Part shown: positions 25,996 to 34,900 of the stretch, one piece after another | Numbering within the stretch: the first letter of the stretch is position 1 | How the letters are laid out: each line of letters starts with the position of its first letter | NCBI GenBank assembly: GCA_041821185.1 | Contig: JBGUBD010000004.1 | Coordinates: forward strand, 372,001-436,000 | Length of the DNA stretch: 64,000 nt | Source of the DNA: Phycisphaerales bacterium AB-hyl4 | Lineage (GTDB): Bacteria > Planctomycetota > Phycisphaerae > Phycisphaerales > Phycisphaeraceae | Reading direction: 5' to 3' | Notes under the pieces: model-generated | The model's database searches: none | What the model saw: only the letters and a program-made list of their open reading frames with translations | What the model was told of the DNA's origin: nothing | Translations under genes and position numbers: made by a program

Positions 25996-26766
25996 GTGGC
26001 CGAGCGCAAGACGATCGTAGGCGGTAACTGGAAGATGAACACCAACCGCGCCGAGGCCTCAGACCTCGCTGGCGCGGTGTCTGAGGGCTTTACCAACGGC
26101 GACCAGGCCGACGTGTTCGTCTGCCCGCCGTTTCCCTACCTCATCCCGGTCGCCGAGCGACTGTCGGCCAATAACGGCAACCTCGTGCAACTGGGCGCTC
26201 AGAACTTCTATCACGAGCCCAACGGCGCGTTCACCGGCGAGGTCAGCCTGGCCATGCTCCAGGACCTCGGCGTGTCCACCGTCCTCACCGGCCACAGCGA
26301 GCGTCGCCACGTGATCGGCGAAACCGATGTGCTGATTAACGAAAAGACACTTGCAGCGCTCGAAGCCGGGCTTCAGGTGGTTCTGTGCATCGGCGAAACG
26401 CTGGAACAGCGCGAGGCGGGCAAGACCAACTTCGTCAACGCCGCCCAGCTCAGCTACGGGCTCGCCGGCGTCACGGCCGAGCAGATGGCCGACGTCGTCA
26501 TCGCCTACGAGCCGGTCTGGGCCATCGGTACCGGCAAGACCGCCACGCCCGAAGATGCTCAGAAGGCTCACCAGTTTATCCGTGAAGTGCTTACTCACGG
26601 GATGTTTAACGAAACTGTTGGCCAGAGTGTGCGTATTCAATATGGCGGCTCAATGAAGCCCGCCAACGCGAAAGAACTACTCAGCCAGCCTGACATCGAC
26701 GGCGGCCTGATCGGCGGCGCAGCCCTGAAGGCCGACGACTTCCTCGCCATCGTCAACGCCGGCTAA
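25996..26766 (+). CDS. tpiA: Triosephosphate isomerase
   Basis: All catalytic parts are present in 256 residues: GGNWKMN with the catalytic Lys, TGHSERR with the electrophilic His, the Glu in AYEPVWAIGTGKTATP, and the phosphate loops IQYGGSMKP and LIGGAAL. It interconverts DHAP and glyceraldehyde-3-phosphate. The start is GTG, with GAGGTG just upstream. TATACT at 25941 is a likely -10 element, with a weak -35. secG follows after 36 bp on the same strand, a common bacterial pairing. Confidence 0.97.
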   Translation: MAERKTIVGGNWKMNTNRAEASDLAGAVSEGFTNGDQADVFVCPPFPYLIPVAERLSANNGNLVQLGAQNFYHEPNGAFTGEVSLAMLQDLGVSTVLTGHSERRHVIGETDVLINEKTLAALEAGLQVVLCIGETLEQREAGKTNFVNAAQLSYGLAGVTAEQMADVVIAYEPVWAIGTGKTATPEDAQKAHQFIREVLTHGMFNETVGQSVRIQYGGSMKPANAKELLSQPDIDGGLIGGAALKADDFLAIVNAG

Positions 26767-26802
26767 AACCAAAGCCTACTTCCCGTACACCGGACCCTCG
26801 AC

Positions 26803-27402
26803 ATGTTCCTCACGCTCTCCTTCCTGACATCGTTGCTGGCGATCGCCTTCTTTGCGACCTGCCTGCTCATGGTCCTCGTCATCCTCATCCAGAAGCCCAA
26901 GGGCGGCGGCCTCGGCAGCGCGTTCGGCGGCGGCGGCGGCGGCGGCACGGAAACCGCCGCGTTCGGCGCCAAGACCGGCGACGTGCTCACCTGGGTCACC
27001 GTCGGCTGCTTCGTCCTCTTCCTCCTGCTGGCGATGGGCCTGACCTGGACCATCCGCGCCGAGGTCGCCCCCGACCCGATCACCCCCGTTCAGCAGACCG
27101 CGCCCGCCCCCGGCACCACCGGCACCCCCGGCACGCCCGAAGCCCCGGCCGAGGGCGAGGGCGAAGCCGCACCCGAGGCCGACCCCGAAGCCGACCTCCC
27201 CCAACAGGCCCCCGTCACGCCGCCGCCGGCCCATGCCGACCCGGCCAACGACGTGCCGGACGAGCCGGTCACTGACGAACTGCTCCCCGAAGCCCCCGAG
27301 CAGCCGGCTGTGCCCGAAGACGCCGAGCCGCTGCTTGAAGACGAGGCCGAGAACACCAACGCCGACGACGGCGCCGCAGAGGCCGAGCCGACCGACGACT
27401 GA
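26803..27402 (+). CDS. secG: Preprotein translocase subunit SecG
   Basis: Two transmembrane helices (about residues 5-27 and 64-85) flank the conserved cytoplasmic loop ILIQKPKGGGLGSAFGGGGG. This is diagnostic for SecG of the SecYEG channel. The protein is 199 residues rather than about 75-110. The excess is a Pro/Glu/Ala/Asp-rich, strongly acidic C-terminal tail (from about residue 90) with no recognisable fold. Such tails are common on planctomycete SecG; their role is unknown. It is the second gene of the tpiA-secG unit. Confidence 0.93.
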   Translation: MFLTLSFLTSLLAIAFFATCLLMVLVILIQKPKGGGLGSAFGGGGGGGTETAAFGAKTGDVLTWVTVGCFVLFLLLAMGLTWTIRAEVAPDPITPVQQTAPAPGTTGTPGTPEAPAEGEGEAAPEADPEADLPQQAPVTPPPAHADPANDVPDEPVTDELLPEAPEQPAVPEDAEPLLEDEAENTNADDGAAEAEPTDD

Positions 27403-27618
27403 TCATCCCGGCCGCCCCGCTTCCGGGCATGAAAAGCCGCTCATAGACGTCGCCGCTCTCAAGGCGAGGGTGGCAACCGGCCGATTTAATGGGAGAAGCC
27501 GTAGCTCCGCGCCGCCCGGCAACGTGCCGTGCAGCCCAGTCCGACCGTTCCCTGGCGGTCATCGGGATGTCGCATGATCTTTGCGTCAGTCCGACGCCGC
27601 CGCTGACCCTGCCCGCCC

Positions 27619-28512
27619 ATGATCCGATCGATGACAGGCTACGGCGACGCGTCCACCCAGGTGGACGGCATGCACTTCGCAGTCGAACTGCGCAGCCTCA
27701 ATAACAAATACTTCAAAGCCGCCCTCCGCCTGCCCGAGTCCATTGCGGGCCTCGAAGCCGAGCTCGAAGCCGCGCTGCGCAAACGCGTCACCCGCGGCTC
27801 GCTCACCGTCACCGTCAAGCTCCGCCTCAGCGACGCCCACGCCGCCAGCCGGGTCAACGACGCCGCACTGCTGACCTACCTCGACCACCTGGAAACCATC
27901 CACAGCAAGATCAGCGACCACTCGGTCCACATCGACCTGACGCAGTTGCTCGCCCTGCCCGGCGTGCTCCAGCCCAGCGAAGATGAAGAGTCACTGGTCA
28001 GCCACGCCCGGCCGGTCGTGCTCAAATTGCTCGACCAGGCGTGCGACAAGCTGATGGCCATGCGTGTACGGGAAGGTAAATCGCTCGCGGAAGACTTGCT
28101 CACGCATCGGGATCTGATCCGCAATCGTCTGGAAATCATTCGCGAACGCGCCCCGGTGGTCATTGACGAATATCATCAACGGCTGCGATCGCGCATCGAC
28201 GAACTCACCGCCCAGGCGAAGATGAAAATCGCCGAGCACGACCTGATCCGCGAGGTAGCGCTCTTCGCCGACCGCGCGGACATCTGCGAGGAACTCAGCC
28301 GAACCGCCGGCCACCTGGAGCAGTTTGAACAGATTCTCGATTCGAAGAAAGACGCGCCCTCCGGCCGAACGCTGGACTTCCTCTCGCAGGAGCTGCTTCG
28401 CGAAGCGAACACCATCGCGAGCAAGAGCAACGATGCGACCATCAGCCGGGCCATCGTGGAAGTCAAAAGCGCGATTGATCGCATCAAGGAACAGGTGCAG
28501 AATGTTGAGTGA
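27619..28512 (+). CDS. yicC: YicC-family endoribonuclease
   Basis: The 297-residue protein has the YicC N-terminal signature MIRSMTGYGDAS, ELRSLNNKYFKA and, at the C-terminus (DUF1732), EISRTAGHLEQFEQIL-like, GRTLDFLSQELLREANTI and KSNDATIS. YicC proteins are endoribonucleases that act in RNA turnover. There is no visible Shine-Dalgarno sequence. The usual partner gmk is not beside it. Downstream lies a tandem heptamer inverted repeat and then a CotS-like kinase gene. Confidence 0.92.
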   Translation: MIRSMTGYGDASTQVDGMHFAVELRSLNNKYFKAALRLPESIAGLEAELEAALRKRVTRGSLTVTVKLRLSDAHAASRVNDAALLTYLDHLETIHSKISDHSVHIDLTQLLALPGVLQPSEDEESLVSHARPVVLKLLDQACDKLMAMRVREGKSLAEDLLTHRDLIRNRLEIIRERAPVVIDEYHQRLRSRIDELTAQAKMKIAEHDLIREVALFADRADICEELSRTAGHLEQFEQILDSKKDAPSGRTLDFLSQELLREANTIASKSNDATISRAIVEVKSAIDRIKEQVQNVE

Positions 28513-28514
28513 CG

Positions 28515-28607
28515 GGGAATTTCGGATTTGGGATTTCGGATTTCGAATGTTTCGAAATGCGTGAATCTCGAACCCGAAAATTGGAAATCCCAAATCCGAA
28601 ATTTGAG
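28515..28607. repeat. Inverted pair of tandem heptamers, unit GGATTTC
   Basis: The left arm 28516-28556 (GGAATTTC/GGATTTG/GGATTTC/GGATTTC) is answered by a reverse-complement arm at 28569-28607 (AAATCCC/AAATCCG/AAATTTG). The gap is only 12 nt, so it can fold into one long hairpin. It starts just after the yicC stop. Confidence 0.85.
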
Positions 28608-28612
28608 ATGCC

Positions 28613-29800
28613 ATGCCCGAAGACCCGTCCAAAGCCAGCAAGTCGGCATCGAGTTCGATCGGTAGTGACGTCGTGGCCATCTCGGGCAACGCCGGCGCCA
28701 GCGGAGCCGACGTGTCGTCGGCGGCGAGCACTGCGAGCGCTTCGAGTCGGCCGGGCGGCTCGGGACGAGCAAAGTTCGGCACGTCCGAACTCGCGATCGT
28801 GCTCTCGCATTACGACATCGGGGTCGTCGAGGCGATCCAGGAATTCCCCCGCGGCTCGCGTAAAGCACCCAAGCTGCTGGTCAAGGCGGAGACCGGCCGA
28901 TACCTGCTCAAACGCCGGGCCCGCGGCAAGAACGACGCAGAGAAGGTCGCATTCTGTCACGCATTGCAGATCCACCTCGCCGACCGGCAATTCCCCCTGC
29001 CGCACCTGATCGGCACGCGACGCGACAACAACTCGATGCTCCAGTGGCAAAACCACATCTACGAGCTGTTCGAGTACATCCGCGGCGCCGGCTACGACGC
29101 GTCGCTTGAAGCCACCGGCGACTCGGGCAAGATCCTCGGCCTGTTCCACCGGCTGCTTCGCAACTTCAAGTCCCGCTATCAGCCCTCGCAGGGCTCGTAT
29201 CACGCCACGCGAACCGTCAACAGTGCCGTGCAGCAGATCCCCCGCCTCCTCGCCCGCGGCCCGGCCAGCGACAAGGTCAACGAGATCAAAAAGCTGCTGG
29301 ACGTGTTGCTCGCCAGCTACGAAAACGCCGCCGAGCGGGTCAACAGCCTCGGCCTGCCGAACTGGCCCGCCCAGACCGTGCACAGCGACTGGCACCCGGG
29401 CAACATGCTCTTCCGCGGCTCGCGCGTGGTGGCGGTGATCGACTACGACTCGGCCCGCATCCTGCCGCGCGTGCTCGACGTGGCGAACGGCGCATTGCAG
29501 TTTTCCATCATCGGCGGCGGCGATGACCCGATCAACTGGCCGGCCTACATTGACGAGTCCCGCTACCGCCGATTCCTCCGCGGCTACGACAGCGTGCCCG
29601 ACGCGATGCTCAGCCATGTGGAGCTTAAGAGCGTGCCCTGGCTGATGGTCGAAGCACTGGTCGCCGAGGCGGTGATCCACATTGCCGCCACGGGCAGCTT
29701 CGCCCACCTAGACGGCCTGGCGTTCCTGAAAATGGTCGAACGCAAGATCGGCTGGATTCAAAAGCACGCCAACCACCTCGTCCAGGCCGCCGCAGATTGA
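28613..29800 (+). CDS. CotS/APH-like kinase-fold phosphotransferase
   Basis: Residues about 60-390 have a kinase fold: LLVKAETGRYLLKRR as nucleotide-site strand with Lys, IYELFEYIRGAGYD as hinge, the catalytic loop VHSDWHPGNMLF, and the metal-binding VVAVIDYDSARI. This matches the CotS/phosphotransferase enzyme family (APH superfamily), which phosphorylates small molecules or sugars. The first 50 residues are Ser/Ala-rich and low complexity. The ATG at 28613 directly follows the repeat. The substrate is unknown, and the gene is not in the polysaccharide locus. Confidence 0.8.
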   Translation: MPEDPSKASKSASSSIGSDVVAISGNAGASGADVSSAASTASASSRPGGSGRAKFGTSELAIVLSHYDIGVVEAIQEFPRGSRKAPKLLVKAETGRYLLKRRARGKNDAEKVAFCHALQIHLADRQFPLPHLIGTRRDNNSMLQWQNHIYELFEYIRGAGYDASLEATGDSGKILGLFHRLLRNFKSRYQPSQGSYHATRTVNSAVQQIPRLLARGPASDKVNEIKKLLDVLLASYENAAERVNSLGLPNWPAQTVHSDWHPGNMLFRGSRVVAVIDYDSARILPRVLDVANGALQFSIIGGGDDPINWPAYIDESRYRRFLRGYDSVPDAMLSHVELKSVPWLMVEALVAEAVIHIAATGSFAHLDGLAFLKMVERKIGWIQKHANHLVQAAAD

Positions 29801-30296
29801 TCACAGCCGTCCCGTCTGGGGGATGGGTTCCTGGTTTCTGGTTTAGGGTTCCAAGTCATCGACCAGCCCGTTTCAGTGAAGCGGTAAAGGTTGAGCGTGG
29901 CTCCAGTCCCACCAGTAACCTGGCCACGCTGAGCACCAACCAGAAACGAGAACCCCCAAACCAGAAACCCTTTCTCCCCCCGGCATGCCTTTTGCTGCCA
30001 TACCCCCCCGAGGCCGGGAATAACCGGTCTCGTTGGTGGATTTTGCAAAAGGGCGCTCGTTTTTTGGAAGCATTCTAAAAAAGAGAACTGGCTCGTGGGT
30101 TGCTCCGTACTAAATACAGTTCGCTGGCGACACCCGGTCGCCGGCCGGCAGGGGAAGGCTGGACCACCTTGATTGCACGAACTGCACGAGGGGTTCCCCA
30201 CGAGATCCGAGTTGGTCGAATGCCGCCGACGACGGGCGTCATCCGGAAAAGGGCTCGGCTGTGCCCGGCCCTGACGTTTACCGAAGGCAGGATGTC
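29801..30296. other. Intergenic region with heptamer repeat, upstream of sigma factor
   Basis: This 496-bp region contains the GGTTTCT inverted repeat (29824-29972), a small hairpin near 30127 (GGCGAC...GTCGCC) and the ribosome site of the sigma factor gene. TAAATA near 30112 is a possible -10. No gene was seen. Confidence 0.5.
29824..29972. repeat. Inverted pair of degenerate tandem heptamers, unit GGTTTCT
   Basis: The left arm 29824-29853 (GGTTCCT/GGTTTCT/GGTTTAG/GGTTCC) is repeated as reverse complement at 29937-29972 (AACCAGAAACGAGAACCC, then AAACCAGAAACCC). They are separated by 83 bp. Confidence 0.75.
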
Positions 30297-31298
30297 ATGA
30301 CGAAACTAACGCACCCCCATTCTCCACTGGCGCAGGCGCGCAAGCATCAGCAGGTCAGCTTGTCGCGCTCGCAGCGGCCGCTGAACATCCGCGATCAGGC
30401 CACACTGAAACGGCTGCTGACCGAGAAGTTCGAGCACGTGCACGACGAATTGTTCGATCTGCCCGAAGCTGAGGCGATGCGCAAGGTCTTTGACGAAGCA
30501 CCGCCTATCCAGAAGCCGGACACCAGTTGGTATCACCCGGTGATGGACAACGCCACGCAAGTACGGGCAGGCAAGAACGTGGGCACCGTGCTGCTGAGCG
30601 CGAAGGAAGAGCGGGCGCTATTCCTTCAGTTCAACTACTGCCGGTTCCGCACCGTGCAGTGGCGGGACAGGTTCATCGAGCAGGATGAGATCGACCCCGA
30701 CGAAGGCCGTGAAGCGCTCATCTGGTTCCACAAGTCCGAGGCGTTCCGCGATCAGATCGCGCAGACGAACCTCGCCCTTGTGCTGGCGATGGCCAAGCGG
30801 ACCCGCATGAGCGAAGTCGACTTCGCTGATCTGGTCAGCGAGGGGAATATGGCCCTGCTGCGAGCGGTCGACAAGTTCGACGTGTCGCGCGGGTTCAAGT
30901 TCTCGACGTATGCCTGCCGTGCGATCCTCAAGGCGTTCTCGCGAAGCGGCGTGAAGCTGAGCAAGTATCGGCAGATGTTCCCAACGGACTTCGACCCCAA
31001 GCTGGAGAAGTCCAACTACATGGAGAAGAAGCGCGAGACGCACGAGGACGAGTGCGTCGACGAGCTTCGGCAGATCATCCGAAGCAACCGCGCGGACCTG
31101 TCCGACATCGAGCAGGAAGTCATTCAGCACCGCTTCGCGATCGATCGTGACAGCGGCAAGGGTGACGAGCAGGGGCAGGCGTTGACGCTCGAACAGGTCG
31201 GCCGAATCATCGGCGTCACGAAGGAACGCGTCCGTCAGATTCAGAACAAAGCGCTGGAGAAAATTCGCCAGACGCTGGAATCTGATTTCCTTGAATGA
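30297..31298 (+). CDS. Sigma-70 family RNA polymerase sigma factor with variant region 2.3-2.4
   Basis: Region 2 is recognisable from FRDQIAQTNLALVLAMAKR through DLVSEGNMALLRAVDKFD and RGFKFSTYACRAILKAFSR (about residues 198-216). Region 4.2 is canonical (LTLEQVGRIIGVTKERVRQI). The protein is 333 residues. An N-terminal segment of about 110 residues has no clear region 1.2 consensus, and region 3 is much reduced. The usual WWIRQAI of region 2.3-2.4 is replaced by CRAILKAF, so both melting tryptophans are missing. It probably directs RNA polymerase to a dedicated promoter class. The ATG at 30297 (MTKLTHPHS) follows GAAGGCAGG. Confidence 0.85.
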   Translation: MTKLTHPHSPLAQARKHQQVSLSRSQRPLNIRDQATLKRLLTEKFEHVHDELFDLPEAEAMRKVFDEAPPIQKPDTSWYHPVMDNATQVRAGKNVGTVLLSAKEERALFLQFNYCRFRTVQWRDRFIEQDEIDPDEGREALIWFHKSEAFRDQIAQTNLALVLAMAKRTRMSEVDFADLVSEGNMALLRAVDKFDVSRGFKFSTYACRAILKAFSRSGVKLSKYRQMFPTDFDPKLEKSNYMEKKRETHEDECVDELRQIIRSNRADLSDIEQEVIQHRFAIDRDSGKGDEQGQALTLEQVGRIIGVTKERVRQIQNKALEKIRQTLESDFLE

Positions 31299-31337
31299 CA
31301 AGTCGCGATCGCCGATTAAACAATCAAAGATCCTCCG

Positions 31338-31370
31338 CAGCCGTGGGCGTCCTGTCTACGGCTGTTTTTT
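31338..31370 (+). terminator. Rho-independent terminator after sigma factor
   Basis: The stem CAGCCGT/ACGGCTG with a 13-nt loop is followed by TTTTTT, 40 bp after the stop. Confidence 0.8.
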
Positions 31371-31434
31371 GTGGGGTGATTGAACTCGCAGATAAAACGG
31401 ATTGCCCATCAAACTCGGACTTTGTGCATGAGGC

Positions 31435-31463
31435 GAAGCCCACTGCGTGACGCCGTGGGCTTC
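31435..31463. repeat. REP-like palindrome, family B
   Basis: GAAGCCCACTGCGTGACGCC and GTGGGCTTC form a near-perfect inverted repeat between the sigma factor and the histidine kinase genes. It has the same ends as the copies at 19854, 51693 and 53880. Confidence 0.75.
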
Positions 31464-31540
31464 CATCACACCCGGAATTCATGTCCGACCCGTATTAAAC
31501 ATGATTCACCGCATCACGCCGTCAGCTGTGAAGGGGGTAT

Positions 31541-33217
31541 TCAGTCGACGTCATTCCCCTCCGTAGGGAGAATGAGGCGGAAGTCCATGCCGCCGGTGGT
31601 CAGGGGGTGGGCTTCGATGCGGCCGCCGTGGGCCTCGGCGATGGAGTGACTTATCGGCAGCCCCATGCCCATGCCGCGCTGCTTGGTGGTGAAGAACGGC
31701 TCGAAGATATGATCGAGCTGATGCTTCGGGATACCGTAGCCGTTGTCGCGAACGCTGATCTGCACATGAGCGTCATCGATCACCTCGCTGGCGAGACACA
31801 ACTTTCGTTCAGGGGTCGGCGTCCGGTCCATCGCCTCCATCGCGTTGCGCATCAGGTTCAGCAGCACCTGTTCGATCTGCACCGGGTCGGCGGCGATCTG
31901 AGGCAAGTTGTCCATCAATGCCAGATCGATCTGGACCGATTGATGTCGCAGTTCGGGCTCGATCAACTCGATCGCGCCCCGTATCAGCTCATTTACGTCA
32001 ACGAGGGTGCGCTGCGGTTCGCGTTTACGGACGAATCGGCGTAGCCGACGAATGATCTGGCTTGCACGGTCGGCCTGCGCCGCGACGCGGCCGAGCAAGT
32101 CGCGCGACGCCTCGGGGTCGAGCGGCGTATCGCCGATGCGGTTGAGAGCTCCTTGCACATAGCTGCTGATCGCCGCTAACGGCTGGTTCAACTCGTGTGC
32201 CAGTTCCGAGGCGAGTTCGCCCATCGTGCTCAGTCGGCTGACATGAATCAGCTCGGCCTGGCGTTGACGGGCGAGTTGCTCGGCTTGCTTCTGGGCGGTG
32301 ATGTCGCGTTGGATCGAGACCCAGTGCGTAATTCGGCCGTGCTCGTCGCGTACTGGACCGATGTGCCAGCTGAGCACATACTCGCCGCCGTCTTTGCGGT
32401 AGTTGAATGTCTCGCCCTGGAACGGCTTGCCTTGTGACAGCTGCGTGCGGAGTTGGTCGAGCACCGCCCGGCTGGTACGCGAGCCCTGGAGCATACGCGG
32501 CGTCTTACCGATGACCTCCTCGCTGGTGTAGCCGGTCATCCGTTCAAATGCGGGGTTGGCGTACTCGATCCGCGGGCCTGGCCTTTCGAGTTGCGCGTCG
32601 GTGATCAGTACGGCTTCGTCGGCCTGCTTCACGGCCGACTCGATCAAACGCAACTGTTGCTCGGCCCTTCGCCGCTCGGTGATGTCGCGGGTCACGGCGA
32701 TCAACTCCGTGACTGCGCCCGTCGCCGGGTCATTCACCGCCCGGCCGGTCACTTCCGCCCAGATGTAGCTGCCGTCGCGCCGTCGCTTACGAAACACCGC
32801 CGGCCCACCGATACCGGTGTCCTGCAACTGCTGGCGGACCTCGCGGAGGATCGGCTCGTCGTCTGGGTGAACGCCGGCAAACGCGGACTTGCCCAGCAGC
32901 TCTTCCGGCTTGTAGCCGAGCATCGGCAGGCAACTCGGCGAGACGTAACGGTACGAGCCATCGGGCCCGTGGCGAGAGATCATGTCGCTGGCGTGCTCGG
33001 CCAGCAGGCGATACCGCGCTTCGCTCTCGCGCAGCGCCTGGGCGACCGCCTCATGCGCGGCGAGCCGTTTTTCGAGCGCGTCGCGTGCGTCGGTCAGTTC
33101 CTGTGTGCGTTCGCGAACCCGCCGCTCGATTTCCTGCTCGACCGCCTCCGCATCCGTTAGCCGACCTTTCGACTTGACGCCCTTGCCCCCACCCGGTTCG
33201 TCGCGCTTCTGCGACAT
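31541..33217 (-). CDS. PAS-PAS sensor histidine kinase, orphan
   Basis: In order over 558 residues: an N-terminal coiled coil (about 20-70), PAS 1 (YRLLAEHASDMISRHG..., about 70-190) and PAS 2 (about 190-315). Then come HisKA with the phosphoacceptor His in SELAHELNQPLAAISS, and HATPase_c with N-box NLMRNAMEAM, DNGYGIP and GMGMGLPISHSI. The arrangement resembles FixL/ThiB-type soluble kinases. No transmembrane segment is visible, so it senses cytoplasmic signals. PAS 2 has the LOV-like GKTPRMLQGSRT but lacks the flavin-binding Cys, so light sensing is not supported. No response regulator lies nearby. Confidence 0.9.
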   Translation of the reverse strand: MSQKRDEPGGGKGVKSKGRLTDAEAVEQEIERRVRERTQELTDARDALEKRLAAHEAVAQALRESEARYRLLAEHASDMISRHGPDGSYRYVSPSCLPMLGYKPEELLGKSAFAGVHPDDEPILREVRQQLQDTGIGGPAVFRKRRRDGSYIWAEVTGRAVNDPATGAVTELIAVTRDITERRRAEQQLRLIESAVKQADEAVLITDAQLERPGPRIEYANPAFERMTGYTSEEVIGKTPRMLQGSRTSRAVLDQLRTQLSQGKPFQGETFNYRKDGGEYVLSWHIGPVRDEHGRITHWVSIQRDITAQKQAEQLARQRQAELIHVSRLSTMGELASELAHELNQPLAAISSYVQGALNRIGDTPLDPEASRDLLGRVAAQADRASQIIRRLRRFVRKREPQRTLVDVNELIRGAIELIEPELRHQSVQIDLALMDNLPQIAADPVQIEQVLLNLMRNAMEAMDRTPTPERKLCLASEVIDDAHVQISVRDNGYGIPKHQLDHIFEPFFTTKQRGMGMGLPISHSIAEAHGGRIEAHPLTTGGMDFRLILPTEGNDVD

Positions 33218-33495
33218 CAGTCTGCCCTTTCCACCCCCCCGTTAAGACCCAGGCTCGCTCGCCAGCGGCATTCACCGGCCAACTGCTTTGGCTCCACTGA
33301 CGACATGCTGGCGTGCGCCAAACCTGAGAATACAAAAGCTCACTTTTAAATAACACTAGCACGCGCGTAAGGGTCGCACAACACGTGACGAATAAAGGTT
33401 TTCAGCAATAGCGATGGCGAAGCGTTATCATCCGCAGCCGGGGAAGCTGGCAAGCGAGGCACGGGCGAGGGTAGCCTTTCCGGAGCGATGGCATC

Positions 33496-34710
33496 ATGTC
33501 AAACATGCCTGAAATCGAAGAGCCGGTGTGGCGGAAACAGTGGTTCCAGCGGCTGCTGGTGGTGCTGGTGGCAGCGGCGACGGCGGTGCTGGTCGTGCCG
33601 CCGGTGCTGGCGCTGCTGTATGCCGTGCGACCGGTGCTGCTGCCGGTGATGATCGGCCTGGCGCTGGCGTACACGGTGAATCCGCTGGCGACGTGGCTGC
33701 ATCGGCGTTGGCGCGTGCCCCGGCCGGTAACGGCGGTGGTGACGATGGCGGCGGTCGTGGTGGCGGTGCTCGGGCTGAGCGCGTATCTCGTGCCGAAACT
33801 GGTGACGCAGACAAGGCAGTTCATCCGCGACTTGCCCGGCTATGCCGAGGCACTGGCAAACCATCTGGCTGGCCGATTCGAATTGGATCTCGAACAAGTC
33901 GTGGCCCGCATCGAAGAGCGAGCACGCGGGCTGCTGGCGGGCGATGGCCAGGAACTGGACTTTGGCGCGATCGGCGCTGCGGTGTGGCAGTGGCTGGACG
34001 TTGGGCTGGGCGTGATCGGCACGACGATCGGCCTGGCGACATATCTCGTCGTCGCGGCGGTGGTGGTATTTTTCTGCTTTTTCTTCTTCGTATGGAAATT
34101 TGACGGCATTGTGCGTTGGTTCGCACCGTTCGTGCCGGCCAGGCATCAGCCGCGCACATTCGAAATCGTGGGCATGATGGACAAGTCGGTGTCGGCGTTC
34201 ATCCGTGGTCGGCTGATCCAGGCGACGGTTGTGGCGGTCGTGTTGAGTGTGGGGTGGTGGATCGTGGGCGTGCCCTACTGGTTGCTGCTGGGCATCGGGT
34301 CGGGATTTCTCAACCTGATTCCCTACGCGGCGGTGGTGGGCTGGCCGGTGGCGGTGGGGTTGACCTGGCTGGACAGCCTGACGGCGGGCGGGGCGAGCGA
34401 GGTCGCCAACGGAGCAGCGGCGGCGGGCGACGCGGCGGCGAGCGGGTTTGACCTGTGGGGCATTGTGATCTGGCCGAGCGTGGTGTACCTGATCGCACAG
34501 GGGCTCGACGGCTGGGTGATCGAACCGGTCGTGCAAGGCCAGGCGACAAACCTCGACCCACTGACCGTGCTGCTGGTGGTGCTGCTGGGTGGGTCGCTGC
34601 TGGGGCTGCTGGGGTTGCTGATCGCGATCCCGTTGGCGGCGTGCATCAAAATCCTCGCCAAGGAGGTGCTGCTGCCGAGGCTTCGGCAGTGGGCGGCGGC
34701 GGAGGCTTAG
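33496..34710 (+). CDS. AI-2E family (PerM-like) permease
   Basis: The 404-residue protein has about eight hydrophobic segments, in the order typical of the AI-2E/PerM family. Two come near the start (LLVVLVAAATAVLVVPPVLA, LLPVMIGLALAYTVNPLATW), then VVTMAAVVVAVLG, a soluble helical part (about 100-160), and a C-terminal bundle. The bundle includes FIRGRLIQATVVAV, GSGFLNLIPYAAVVG and LDPLTVLLVVLLGGSLLGLLG. Members transport small solutes or sodium; the link with autoinducer-2 is only proven for one protein. It begins a plus-strand run to trpF. Confidence 0.88.
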   Translation: MSNMPEIEEPVWRKQWFQRLLVVLVAAATAVLVVPPVLALLYAVRPVLLPVMIGLALAYTVNPLATWLHRRWRVPRPVTAVVTMAAVVVAVLGLSAYLVPKLVTQTRQFIRDLPGYAEALANHLAGRFELDLEQVVARIEERARGLLAGDGQELDFGAIGAAVWQWLDVGLGVIGTTIGLATYLVVAAVVVFFCFFFFVWKFDGIVRWFAPFVPARHQPRTFEIVGMMDKSVSAFIRGRLIQATVVAVVLSVGWWIVGVPYWLLLGIGSGFLNLIPYAAVVGWPVAVGLTWLDSLTAGGASEVANGAAAAGDAAASGFDLWGIVIWPSVVYLIAQGLDGWVIEPVVQGQATNLDPLTVLLVVLLGGSLLGLLGLLIAIPLAACIKILAKEVLLPRLRQWAAAEA

Positions 34711-34737
34711 CAAGACAACGCGGTTTCACGGCTACAA

Positions 34738-34813
34738 CATTTAGCCGCGGGCCTTGGCCCGCGCTCTTTGGGGCGATCGACCGAACGCGCGGGCCAAGGC
34801 CCGCGGCTAAATG
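34738..34813. repeat. REP-like long palindrome, family A
   Basis: A 76-bp inverted repeat: CATTTAGCCGCGGGCCTTGG...CCAAGGCCCGCGGCTAAATG, with a central 20-nt loop. It lies between the permease and LON-domain genes. The arms pair over about 26 bp with few mismatches. Confidence 0.88.
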
Positions 34814-34889
34814 GGGCCAAGCTGCGTATTCGCGACTAATGCGGTGAATGCATCATCGGCGGGCATCGACGTCGGCTTTGACGCGGGCC

Positions 34890-34895
34890 TAGAAT
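34890..34895 (+). promoter_or_regulatory. -10 element of a probable leaderless promoter
   Basis: TAGAAT ends 5 bp before the ATG at 34901. TCGACG at 34866-34871 is a possible -35 at 18 bp spacing. Confidence 0.45.
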
Positions 34896-34900
34896 CATGC

